From Oegoconia quadripuncta (Eukaryota > Arthropoda > Insecta > Lepidoptera > Autostichidae): a DNA stretch of 64,000 bases. Shown here piece by piece: positions 54,780 through 64,000 of the stretch; position 1 is the stretch's first letter; each line of letters starts with the position of its first letter. Under the pieces are notes generated by a model. That model had not been told where the DNA came from, ran no database searches, and saw nothing but the letters and a program-made list of their open reading frames with translations. Where the stretch lies: contig OX438741.1 of NCBI GenBank assembly GCA_949316235.1, forward strand, positions 23,154,324 to 23,218,323, given 5' to 3'. A program made the position numbers and the translations under genes.

Positions 54780-54990
54780 GAACTTACTTGCTTTCTAACT
54801 TTATCGTGGATATGTTTAATTTGTTTACTTTAATGGGATAAAAAATATTTTATGTTAGGGTGTGTTCAACCTATATACCCAATTTCATCCAAATCCATTT
54901 ATCCGTTTCGCCGTGATTGAGCAATAAACAAACAAATAAACGAACAAACATCCAAACTTTCGCTTTTATAAATATTATACTATATAGGTA
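54780..54990 (-). mobile_element. Non-autonomous Helitron, minus strand, 3' end decayed
   Basis: The complement carries AATATTATAA, AAAGTTTGGATGTTTGTTCG, TGCTCAATCACGGCGAAACG and GATTTGGATGAAATTGGG, then ATTTTTTATCCCATTAAAG. The CTAG end is not recognisable. Confidence 0.75.
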
Positions 54991-55346
54991 AATTGGAAAA
55001 TCATTATAGGTAAATTGGAAAATCAGAAAACTCCCGAGAGTCTGTGAAAATATCATCTACTTATGTACAGTCCAATTGCTCTAAATATCATGCGAAACGG
55101 CTGAACCGAATTCTATCAAACTATACATGGCTAGAACCACCTGAAAATAGCATTCGAAAAATGAATAAAAAAGTTTTTAAATCCTTTTAGATATTTGGGC
55201 GCTACCCCTTTAAAAATATAAGTATTCATGCTTATGGTTTCAGATTTGAAATTTAATTTTTTATATTGTATACATGAATTTTAAAAACAAAAACCTAATA
55301 CAAAGCTCCGTTGTGAACTAATAAATACAAGATTTTCATTAAATTC

Positions 55347-55488
55347 ATTCCAGTTGTCAGAGATAAGATAGCCAGTCCCCCAAATGTGTTGGGGTTTCCG
55401 GGTCAGTACGCTTCCACCTTCGACCTCATCTTCAGTTAACATCAGATGTGATTGAGGTCAAATACCAACCCGTTATGCAAAAAAAAAA
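55347..55488 (+). mobile_element. SINE family B, 5'-truncated
   Basis: TTGTCAGAGATAAGATAGCC, GGGTTTCCGGGTCAGTACGC, CAGTTAACATCAGATGTGAT and an A tail. Confidence 0.82.
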
Positions 55489-55542
55489 TGCATTTTCACG
55501 ACCAAACTTCTGAACTTGTAAAAACCAATGTGAAAATTCGTT

Positions 55543-55740
55543 TTCAACAGATTTTATTTCGATAGAGAGACACACGTCTACTTGCTTTCGCATATTTTTA
55601 TGTTATCTCTAAATACTTACCTACATTTTTAATAATTAATAACGCGGCGGTTCAGTGACCTCATTCGCACTATACACAAACCTTTACAGGTAGTTAAGTT
55701 TTTCTAATAATGTTTTTATGGATAAATAAACCCAAAAATA
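55543..55740 (+). mobile_element. 3' UTR of the LINE seen at 61563-64000
   Basis: CAGATTTTATTTCGATAGAG, CGTCTACTTGCTTTCGCATA, CAGTGACCTCATTCGCACTA, CACAAACCTTTACAGG and ATGGATAAATAAAC match, on the other strand, 61563-61790. It is severely 5'-truncated. Confidence 0.8.
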
Positions 55741-55794
55741 AACTGATCGCATTTGGCGGAGATAGGCGACCGGGAGAAGGACAAGCTTACTTTT

Positions 55795-55840
55795 TTCATG
55801 ATACAATTCCACGCGGGCGAAGTCGCGAGCAAAAAGCTAG
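55795..55840 (+). mobile_element. Helitron 3' end fragment
   Basis: ATTCCACGCGGGCGAAGTCG, CGAGCAAAAAGCTAG, then T. A 5' part was not found. Confidence 0.65.
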
Positions 55841-56154
55841 TTAACATTTGGAGCATTTTAAAATTCTTATTTGTTTTTTTGTAAACTCTTACTTTGTACA
55901 GAGTTGTATTAAATGGACTCCAAATTAATAATTCCCAAAGAGGCTGAGCCTCGGGTATTGTCAGCTCTCGTCAAATTATAAACAACAACAATGGGATAAT
56001 TGGCCGGATTTATCCTAAATGAATAACCGTAATTTAATAATTTAACTTAAGCCTAAGGACTTATGAAATCTAAAATAACAGTCTGTTGCTCAAGCTTTCA
56101 TGTAATTCCAAAGATATGATTCGGTTTATGACATAGGACTCTTTTACTTAATAT

Positions 56155-56290
56155 CAGCACTAGTACCATGATAGGCGTTTATGTCGCGCGAGATAATATT
56201 TGTCCTGCTCATTCGTTTGGACGAAATATACAACTATCACATCGCGCGGAACTAATGATGTCATGTTATGCAGGTGTCATGCTCTTTACT
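56155..56290 (+). repeat. Interspersed repeat family I, copy 2
   Basis: GCGTTTATGTCGCGCGAGAT, AATATTTGTCCTGCTCATTC and TTTGGACGAAATATACAACT, as at 10030-10195. Confidence 0.65.
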
Positions 56291-56514
56291 CTGCAGATGC
56301 TAAATATACTATCCAGTGAGTTAACCTACATGCATAGCTTCACGTTTATTTGATAGGTAGATTAAGTTAGAAGATAATCATAGATCAAAAGCCAACGAAT
56401 CGATATTGATATGCAATCGATTCAAAATCGTAGCACTGGTAACACTAACATTACATCAATCATTAAAAAAGACTAGTTGTCAAACACTCGCATTTTTTTT
56501 ATGGTTAACTGGAT

Positions 56515-56680
56515 ACGCGTTTCACCACAATGTTATCTGATGGGAAGTGACGATGTGGCCGAAGATGAAGCACGCGATCTCAGTAGATGCCTATTCACCT
56601 TGCTCTTGAGATCCCAAGGTTGTAGGATTCAGGAAAGACTGACGCCGGAAGGGAGTTCCATGCCTTGGCTGTAAAAACAA
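56515..56680 (-). pseudogene. Jockey/CR1-like LINE ORF2, C-terminal scrap
   Basis: On the minus strand, the frame gives AWNSLPASVFPESYNLGIS, RARVNRHLL and SSSATSSLPI. This matches the last third of the domain at 46682-47110 (VWNSLAASVFPDAYNLG, FKSRVNRHLL, SSATSSLSI), followed by the same 3' sequence (CAG-GT-GA tail region, mutated here). Only about 50 codons remain. The family identification comes from alignment to the longer copy. Confidence 0.75.
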
Positions 56681-57169
56681 ATCAATGTAAATACTTTTAT
56701 TCCGTTATTAGATTCTTCGGAGTACTCAAGTTACCACTGTTTTATAATGTTATTTGATAATAATATGGTTTTTGTCTATTTAATTTACCCTTGGACCGAG
56801 TTATGTCATAGCCCTTTAGCCCTTTGTAAAATGTTCAGTTACATTTCGCTGAATAGTATCTAGAATGTTGTATTCTTTATTGTATTCTTTATTGCACATA
56901 AAAAAACATGTTGACAATCAGTCGGAAATGTTATAGATTTAAGTCAGGTCTAGGAGACAGGTAGGTACCTAAACAGTTACATAGGCTTTTATATGCCCCG
57001 ATTTAAACACACTATGATATTTGTTTGGGTGTGCCCTGTTGTTCTCGCACGGGGGGGAGGGGGGTCTCGTATATGTTTCCGATAGATATTTTCATCTATT
57101 GGTGCCGAGCACAAAAAGTATGGTTTCCTGCGTAACGTTGAATGTTTGGAATAATACGTTTTTTTTTAT

Positions 57170-57383
57170 ATTACTGACAGGGACACCAATCATCTACTCT
57201 AGCACTAACTAGTCTAGTCTAACTAAGCGAAACTTGTGGTATGGATTCTAGGTAACGGATAAACATAGGTACACAAATATTTATATATAAATATTTATGA
57301 CTCGCGAATAAATGTTCGTATTCACCACCCCTCGCGGGATTTGAAATCGCAATCACTAATCCACTACACCAATCTGTCGCCGG
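57170..57383 (-). mobile_element. SINE family A, diverged
   Basis: ACACCAATCATCTACTCTAG, GACTCGCGAATAAATGTTCG, CACCCCTCGCGGGATTTGAA and CACTACACCAATCTGTCGCC. Several deletions, including in the B box. Confidence 0.75.
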
Positions 57384-57710
57384 ACATTGAAACCTATATA
57401 CTCATTGAAAATCGTTAATGGTGTAGGTATCGAGTACATGATAAATTATCAATCGCACATAATATCCCACCGCTTGCCAGCTTCTGTTCTCCTGGCGCTT
57501 TTAAAATTAAAGTATTCAGGGGTGTACCATGAGGAAAAGCGGGGACACCCCTCGACCTCTCCCCATGCATAATTTAATAATGAGGGCTAATTCTGCCAAA
57601 TGGAGTAGCTGCTGTTAGCTGTCAATCAAACATGGCACCTATCTACTAAACATGTTGGTGCTTCGCTGAGGGTCAAACCTGAAACTTACGTGCTCTACAT
57701 AAATATACTT

Positions 57711-57893
57711 CTACACAAAGCGCATCTAGTTTCATACTAAGCATTACTTGTATTATTATCGGATGGTTGATAAACTACACGTAAGTCGGGTATACATATC
57801 CGTAATTATCCAAACATTTACCTGTAGCGGAATTCGAACCCGCTACCTCTAGATATATGGGTCAGGGTCTCTATCCGCTACACTAAACAGGTA
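57711..57893 (-). mobile_element. SINE family A, subtype 2
   Basis: CACAAAGCGCATCTAGTTTC, CGGATGGTTGATAAACTACA, AGCGGAATTCGAACCCGC (B box) and CACTAAACAGGTAA (head). Confidence 0.78.
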
Positions 57894-57938
57894 AATCTAT
57901 TACCTATGATAACACTGAGCTCAGGAGGCGGTTAAATA

Positions 57939-58329
57939 TACCGGATGAGTTTTTTTACCGTAAGAAAAAAAAATAGGGCATATTAGGTAAGTGAAATAGA
58001 AGTTATTGGCATAGGTAGTTTAATTTTGCTTTTTTCAAAAGGCACGCGCCGGTCGTATATTGATATGCGACTGCCGGGATTCGTAGGGTTAACTATCATG
58101 CGAAATTAATTTTGAACTCATATTTTCTCGAAATTTTCTTTATTTATTTATTTAATAATGTAGTTATGTGGAATTGGCTACAAACGCCACCGTCAAATGA
58201 CAGAATTAAGGCTTTAATTCGATGATGGGTTTGAAAAAAACAAATAATCACCTATGTATGCCAATACTTTCTATTTCACTTACCTAATATGCCCTATTTT
58301 TTCCTTACGGTAAAAAAACTCATTCGGTA
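57939..58329. mobile_element. 391-bp MITE with ~80-bp inverted ends
   Basis: TACCGGATGAGTTTTTTTAC on the left matches the complement of AAAAAAACTCATTCGGTA on the right. The similarity extends through TAGGGCATATTAGGTAAGTG and AAATAGAAGTTATTGGCATA. TA flanks both ends (57937-57938, 58330-58331). The internal 230 bp have no coding capacity. Confidence 0.85.
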
Positions 58330-59010
58330 TAAGTTACCCAAAAGAATTATTTCCACACGTTTCTCTTTTATAAAGTATCTATTTTAGCTACATAGCAACT
58401 GTATATAGGTAATAAATCCAACTTACTAAGGAAGGTACCTAACTTGGCCAAAAAGTAATTGTCAAGTTTGTAAGTAATTACAACAATGCCTCAAGCGTCC
58501 AAGTTAGGGCTGCTTCATTTTATTCGTCGTGTACCTGTATTCTCCTTGGAACTTTGCAAAAGGATGGGTATTGTAAAATTTCAACATTGCAAATTACAAG
58601 TCAACTTTGATAGCCTGCATAGTAGGCATAATATGCAGCCATACGGATTCTGGTTTTCTACTTATGTGATTTTTTACACCTCGATGAAAAACGACGGGTG
58701 GTGTGTGCGTCCAGTAAAGACTGGACAAAGGTCCGGACGTAATGCGTGGTCCGATTTGAACACAATATATTAATGAATAAACGAGGGAACTGGTTATTCG
58801 AAGATATTTGTTAACACAGTTGTTTGAAGTATTTGGATGAAATCATAGTCTTTAGTGGGTTTTCTAAATTTTCAATTTACATACATATAGACATACCTAC
58901 ATAACATGTTGACGGACACTGATCCACTGATTAGTTAATAGACTGAACGCCTATAGACGTAATAACAATAAAACATCTATTGTGTCTGGTTCAGTGTCCG
59001 TGAACGTGAT
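58330..59010. other. No gene recognised; orphan frame at 58486-58773
   Basis: A 95-codon ATG frame (MPQASKLGLLHFIRRVPVFS ... KTGQRSGRNAWSDLNTIY) has no recognised family and no splice or promoter context. It is the longest non-TE frame in this part and may be an unknown repeat or chance. Confidence 0.25.
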
Positions 59011-59285
59011 AACGTCACGACCCTTGTCCCAAATAGGGTGGTCAGAGATATCCCAAACAATAGTGTTTGAGTGTTCCAAACATGAAGGGTTTAATGATTG
59101 GAACAACATCCACAGTTCACCTGATGAAATATACGTGACAGGGGGGTTCATCGCCGTTGAAACGTGCAAATCTATAGATGTTTTTTGGTGGAAAGTCCCT
59201 TAGTCTCCTTTTACGACACCCACGGGAAGTGACGGGTTGGTTCTATTCTTTTTACGTACCGAAACCACACAGCACTTTTCAAATT
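59011..59285 (+). repeat. Family C, copy 4
   Basis: AACGTCACGACCCTTGTCCC, GGTGGTCAGAGATATCCCAA, GTGACAGGGGGGTTCATCGC, CCTTTTACGACACCCACGGG and GTACCGAAACCACACAGCAC. It lacks the extension found in copies 2 and 3. Confidence 0.78.
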
Positions 59286-59544
59286 AAATAGTTATTATCA
59301 GAATAACCGACAAATAAAAGCTCATGTTCCTATTAAATAACTATTCTATATGCCAGTGGTGTCAAATCGACCATTACCCAATTAAATACATTCACGTCCA
59401 ATCAACATGCCTCGTTGCGCGCCGGAGCTCGAATTGCTCTTGTCAAATGGAAACCCGATCGGTGTTTCCATCACGCATGGTAAGCTAAATGGGTAATAAT
59501 TGAGAGTACTCGATACGGTGACAGTCATCAATGTGGAGGGGGGA

Positions 59545-59650
59545 TTCATTGTATCGTCTGCTATGGTGAGATAGCAGAGCTCTTTTGTGATTATCTTGCT
59601 TACCAACTGAGCTATTATGATAAAACCAAAGTCAAACCCTGTGTTACTCA
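59545..59650 (-). other. tRNA-like A-box sequence, possible SINE head
   Basis: On the minus strand, ATAGCTCAGTTGGTAAGCAA fits a Pol III A box. About 70 bp on, ATGAATCCCCCCTCCAC is only a poor B-box match. No tRNA cloverleaf can be drawn. Probably a decayed SINE. Confidence 0.25.
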
Positions 59651-60117
59651 ACTACAGCAAAACCAAAAGACGGCATTCAAAGCGTATTGTATCAGTAGCG
59701 TGCTATTCATACAGGTAGAAAGGCAATGCCTACCTTAACAAATTGTCCTGCAAGTATCACAAGATGAATAAGTTATCTTGACAGATAGACATAATGTATC
59801 AAAATTCAATATGTACATAGTTCAGATTTTTGTAGTTTCAGCTTACGCTTTCCTCGAATTGCATTGTCAAGACATTCATTCTGACATTCATAGTGATGTG
59901 AACAGAAATATCCTAAACAGTTGTGAATATTGCTATACGAATAAGTTATTATTTTCTTTATAAATACTTTTAAAAAAAGTCGGAGGTCGCGTAAGCAAAC
60001 TTTCCCAAAAAAATATTACGTACGAGGAGGCTTTTGACCCTGGCCTAAATCAATTCAGTTATTTACAGGTTTTTATAACTTTGTAAAGGTTTCATGTTTC
60101 TGTATCATTAAAAAATG

Positions 60118-60215
60118 AAGTACTCGTGGTGCAGTCGCATTAGGTAGGTATTCGTTTTCGATCAGTGAAGATCAGCGGTATTTGGCGGGGTCACTCTTGG
60201 GATTGGTCACAGTAA
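60118..60215 (+). mobile_element. 5S rRNA-like SINE head (family H)
   Basis: GGTGCAGTCGCATTAGGTAG, TATTCGTTTTCGATCAGTGA, then GGCGGGGTCACTCTTGG parallels the head at 45648-45740. It is cut by SINE A at 60216. Confidence 0.5.
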
Positions 60216-60430
60216 GGCACTAAGCTTGTATTATGGATATCAGATAGTTGATATATACAATAAAAATAGTTTTATTTTTGTAACAATCTACATACATACC
60301 TAAATGTAAATGAAAACATATCGGGTACAAATGTCCACATTCATGATACAAACATATGTTACTAGGGGGATTCGAACCCGCGATCTTTTATTGTAGTAGT
60401 CAGGCTTTCTTACCACTATACACCAAACAT
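60216..60430 (-). mobile_element. SINE family A, subtype 2
   Basis: GGCACTAAGCTTGTATTATG, GATATCAGATAGTTGATATA, GGGGGATTCGAACCCGCGAT (B box) and ACCACTATACACCAAACAT. Confidence 0.8.
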
Positions 60431-61314
60431 ACTTGTAAGTAAATCACCTAAGCTAACTAACCTAATTCATCAATATACCTACGCCTTATTTCGATCCAAA
60501 ATCCTCCGTGTTACAATCTATCACAATGTCCACTTATATCAAAAACTGCAAGCATCAATGTATTGGCCTGTATCTCTAACAAGGTTACAGATTACAGCTG
60601 TCCCACATAGTATCGAGACGCGAAGTTGTCGAGCTGCTGGTTCTATTTCTGATGAATCGATGTAGCGACGGTGGCGGCGCATCGATTCGGCTTCATACTT
60701 CGTTGGTACTACTGGAACTCGAAGGAAACCCAATATTTATCGAGATTTCTTGGTATCATCAAAATTGCTGTCTCCCAGCTTACCTCATAACATCATCGTT
60801 CAGAATAATTATGGCCTTAACAGATCCGTAGGGAAGTAATCTTTGCGTCCAAATCCGGTGGACATCTGGCAGGATTATGTTATTTCTACGCAAAGTTGAT
60901 AATTGTTGCTCCGGTCGGTACAAATCGTACCTTAGACGGCACCACTATCACTGTGGGACTAACTCTGAAATCGTGAAAATCATTCACTGCTTTATAAAGT
61001 CTGCTTAAGTACGTATGTAAGTAGGTAGGTCATCCGACGGCATAATGACGACCGTAAAATGGGCCGCGGGAGGCTACCGCTGTGAACGTGGCGCAGCTGA
61101 AAGTGTTACGGCAGTATGCGGATGCGTATACATTTCTTGTAGAAGACCGTTTATCTTTAATCGTTTCTATACTCTCTCAAAATATTTTCATGTATTTTAG
61201 AAGTACCTTAAGTTGTTCGTAATGTTTACTTGAGCAGATTTACGATTATACAGTTAATAAAGGTGTCTACGCACTCGTAGTAAACACCTCGTACTGTTCG
61301 TAGGTGGTATCGCA
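60431..61314. other. No gene recognised
   Basis: Mixed composition. A minus-strand 64-codon frame at 60539-60733 is unrecognised. Confidence 0.4.
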
Positions 61315-61465
61315 TACCTGATGTTATGGGAAGATGAGGGCGAAAGCGTAAGCGGCAGGTCAGTAGGTACTAATCTATTGGGCTCGCTATCTTAGCTCAA
61401 GCAGTCAGAACACAACAAGGCTTGACATTGCTGCTTGGCGGCAGATTTATATGAGATGGTTGTGA
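61315..61465 (-). mobile_element. SINE family B, diverged
   Basis: ACCTGATGTTATGGGAAGAT, AGAACACAACAAGGCTTGAC and ATTGCTGCTTGGCGGCAGAT are read on the complement. Head missing. Confidence 0.65.
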
Positions 61466-61562
61466 CCGTGACTGAACACACAGTCAGTGTGGTCTAACAG
61501 GATGATATAATAATTTGTCTCCTCCGGGGTTTTCGAAATTTTCAATTTCAATTTTTGCATAT

Positions 61563-61803
61563 ATTTTTTTTTATTTTAATTTATTTATCCATAGAACATT
61601 ATTTGAACAATCTTCACTATGAGACGCCTACGAAAACCTGTAAAGGTTTGTGTGTAGTGCGAATGAGGTCACTGACCCGCCACGTTATTAATTATTACAA
61701 AAGCAACTTAAAATATCTACATACATACATACATAAGATGATATACGAAAGCAAGTAGACATGTGTCTCGCTATCGAAATAAAATTTGTTGGAAAGGCAC
61801 TTC
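61563..61803 (-). mobile_element. 3' UTR and tail of the right-edge LINE
   Basis: On the minus strand, after the ORF2 stop at 61804, the UTR contains AAATTTTATTTCGATAGCGA, CAGTGACCTCATTCGCACTA, CACAAACCTTTACAGG and ATGGATAAATAAATT, ending in an A-rich tail near 61563-61570. The match at 55543-55740 defines its extent. Confidence 0.8.
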
Positions 61804-64000
61804 CTACATATTTCCATCTATAAAGTACTTCTTTAATGCATTTTTACATTGTTTTACGTTATGTGAATATAGTTCACCAGGAATACTATTTAAAATATCT
61901 GGTAAAATATAATCCCATATTCTCATGCCATATACATTATTAAATTTAGGAAGTTGATATGGTGGTAGGTATGCCAAATTACGTAGATGACTTGGTCTAC
62001 TTGTTTTTGTTAACAATGCTATGTTGGGAAATTTTTCTAAAACTATTGACATTTTAATTTTGTTGTACACAGTTAATATTCTACAGTGTTTAAACAATTA
62101 CTCATTATTTTCCTTATACTTATTTTTTATATATATTGGTACAATATTTTTAAGTAGACTAAGTTGTAGCTTATATAAGCTATCCATATATGTTTTATAA
62201 GTACGCCCATAACTACCCAGTCCGTAACTAATTAGAGAATCTGCTAGAGACAAGTACAACATGCGGAGTATGTTATAGGGTAGCTTGTATTTAAGTATAG
62301 CAAATTTGGCATTGATTGATCTAAGTTTGTTACATACATTTTCGATATGTGGGCCCCAGTTAAAATTTTGATCGATAATCAATCCGAGATATGTGTGTTG
62401 TTTTACTATCTCGATAGGCTTACATTTACATGCCAATTGTTGGATCAGGGTATGTAAACATTTGTGGTAGTGTGCTATGATGGTAGGGACATGGGGGGTT
62501 TTCATATAAGGTGATCGTATGTGTATGGCTTTGGTTTTATCGGCATTTATTGTCAATCCGACGTCGTGAGCCCATTTGCACAGTATATTAAAGTTTTTTT
62601 GAATTGTTATATTTGCTTCCTCCATGTTCCTTCCATGACTCACTAGACACGTGTCGTCTGCAAATTGATACACTGAGCCCTCCGGGAAGATGTTACACAT
62701 ATCATTTACGTACAGTAAGTACTCAGTTGGTGCTAAAATGGAGCCCTGTGCGGTGCCCTGTACAGTACGTATTTCGTTACTTTGACTATTTCCCAGGCGT
62801 ACTACTGTGCGACGGTTTTTATGATAGTCTTGGAACCATCTAAGTAGAGGACCCCGTATACCATTCTGTTCTAGTTTAGAAAAAAGTGTGGAATACTGCA
62901 AGGCATCAAAAGCTTTGCTGAAGTCGATGAAGACAACGAGCACCTGTTCTCGATTGTTCAGGTACCCGTTCACCTCATCGACGAAATTGAACAATAGTTG
63001 AGAGGTATTTCGTCCTTTTTGGAATCCGTATTGCTTCTCGTTTATTATTTTATTAATTGACAAATACTTATTTATCTCATTGCCGAAATATCTCTCAACT
63101 ATTTTGTCAATGCTAGATAAGATAGTTATCGGTCTATAATTATTAATATCATTATAAGATCCTTTTTTGTGTACCGGTCGGATAATACCTATTTTTAACA
63201 AGTCGGGGTAGGAGGACGTAGCTATACATGTATTTATTAAATGTGTTATAACTGGGGTAATTTCTTCATTTATACATATTATGTCACGTGTGCGTATATT
63301 ATCTATACCGGGGCTTTTTTTCTTGTTTAAGTGCTTAATGATCGTAAATATAACATTGTTGGTAGCTCGCTTCAATCTCATTGATATATTTGTGTCGGTT
63401 GTGCAACTATTTTGCGCTAACAATGGTATGTTGCAGCTTGTACATATATTTTTCACATTTTCATTAAAACCTTGAGCGAATTTATTACAAAGGGAGTTTG
63501 AGCTTAATTTAAAATGCTTCCTAATTACGTCGTCAATTGATTTTGATACCTTGCCACATATACGGTTAATTATAGACCAAATCTTACGAGGATTTTTGAA
63601 GTTGATAGACACTTCCTCCTTTATTGATTTATTTCTTATTTTATTTATATATTTGTTTGTTTTATTTCTGTATGTATTATAAAGTAATCTTTTTTCTTTA
63701 TTTGCATGATCTTTTTGCCATATTTTTAATAACTCTGATTTTTTTCTTACTCATATATATTATTCTATTATTTACCCAAATACAGTCCTGTCGTTTGTCT
63801 AAATTAATTTTTACATTCATTTTACATTTATCGTATATCTCACTAAATTTATTTACTATGTATTTTAGAATATCACTGGGGTTTTGTAATTCTAAAGCAG
63901 GTTTCCAATCAATATTTCGTAATTCGCACTGTAACTTATCGAGATCGAGTCGAGTTTGGTTCTTAAAGTTAGCTTTCTTTATGTGCGTATTTTTCCACTA
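61804..64000 (-). pseudogene. LINE ORF2 (endonuclease end, reverse transcriptase, C-terminal domain), partial, two lesions
   Basis: A jockey/CR1-like non-LTR retrotransposon protein, running off the right edge. From the edge, the end of the endonuclease-RT linker (KNQTRLDLDKLQCELRNIDW, INLDKRQDCIWVNNRII) is open to about 63740. There the A run in KKK shifts the frame by one base, and the protein continues KSELLKIWQKDHANKEKRLL into the RT. From the GTG at 63612, a 504-codon frame holds KKKSPGIDNI (98-106), RPVHKKG and NNYRPITILSSIDK (154-170), QYGFQKGRNTSQLL (194-207), the catalytic FIDFSKAFD (228-236), GTAQGSILAP (286-295), the catalytic FADD (317-320), LTINADKTKAI and TYLGLIIDQNFNWG. A TAA at 62098-62100 interrupts it. 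The same frame then continues 97 codons to 61804 with a typical C-terminal domain (HLRNLAYLPPYQLPKFNNVY). Both catalytic centres are intact. The clade assignment is by eye. Confidence 0.9.

Noticed and set aside
1..64000. CRISPR array, operon, riboswitch or prokaryotic promoter
   Set aside because: The window is clearly eukaryotic repeat-rich DNA. The tandem repeats have no spacers of constant length, and no polycistronic genes are present.
1..64000. LTR retrotransposon or endogenous virus
   Set aside because: I found no paired long terminal repeats, no gag or integrase motifs, and no viral protein motifs. All RT fragments are of non-LTR type.

Overview
This is an AT-rich eukaryotic window with no recognisable intact host protein-coding gene. 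The repeat families identify it as an insect, most likely a moth or butterfly. They include Helitrons ending in a short hairpin plus CTAGT, tRNA-derived SINEs with Pol III B boxes, and R1-, RTE- and jockey-like LINE fragments. The species assignment is inference from remembered repeat families. The only long reading frames belong to transposable elements (TEs), and almost all are 5'-truncated, frameshifted or interrupted by stops. The window looks like intergenic or intronic DNA built up by nested insertions.

Layout. 0-3.5 kb: a 272-bp tandem repeat runs straight into the C-terminal part of a Helitron helicase and a Helitron 3' end. A second, non-autonomous Helitron follows, split by a mariner-like fold-back element with 285-bp inverted ends and a frameshifted transposase remnant. 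5.6-11.4 kb: SINEs of two families (here A and B) and a small Helitron. 11.4-18.8 kb: the least repeat-rich stretch, with two perfect palindromes side by side, ending at 18.77-19.03 kb in a CpG-rich, G-tract-bearing island that is the best promoter candidate. 19.5-20.9 kb and 39.97-41.78 kb: two copies of one unclassified family (here F). Each has a long perfect-length inverted repeat and, downstream, a short GC-rich hairpin whose stem is kept by a compensatory C-G to A-T change between the copies. 21-39 kb: further SINEs, a 263-bp MITE, a 16-bp minisatellite, LINE 3' ends and RTE-type reverse-transcriptase (RT) remnants. 42-53.5 kb: LINE graveyard with jockey-like, RTE-like and R1-like pieces and 5S rRNA-like SINE fragments. 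53.7-61.5 kb: small Helitrons, MITEs and SINEs. 61.56-64.0 kb: the 3' part of a LINE ORF2 on the minus strand, almost intact but with one frameshift and one in-frame stop, running off the window.

The elements do not form a pathway. They interact as autonomous elements and the short elements that depend on them (LINEs with SINEs, autonomous Helitrons with small ones, mariner with MITE), and by inserting into one another. The order of insertion can be read at several loci: mariner into Helitron, LINE 3' end into SINE B, MITE into an older repeat. The strongest candidate for something undescribed is family F, because its fold-back arms and covarying terminal hairpin suggest a selected nucleic-acid structure.
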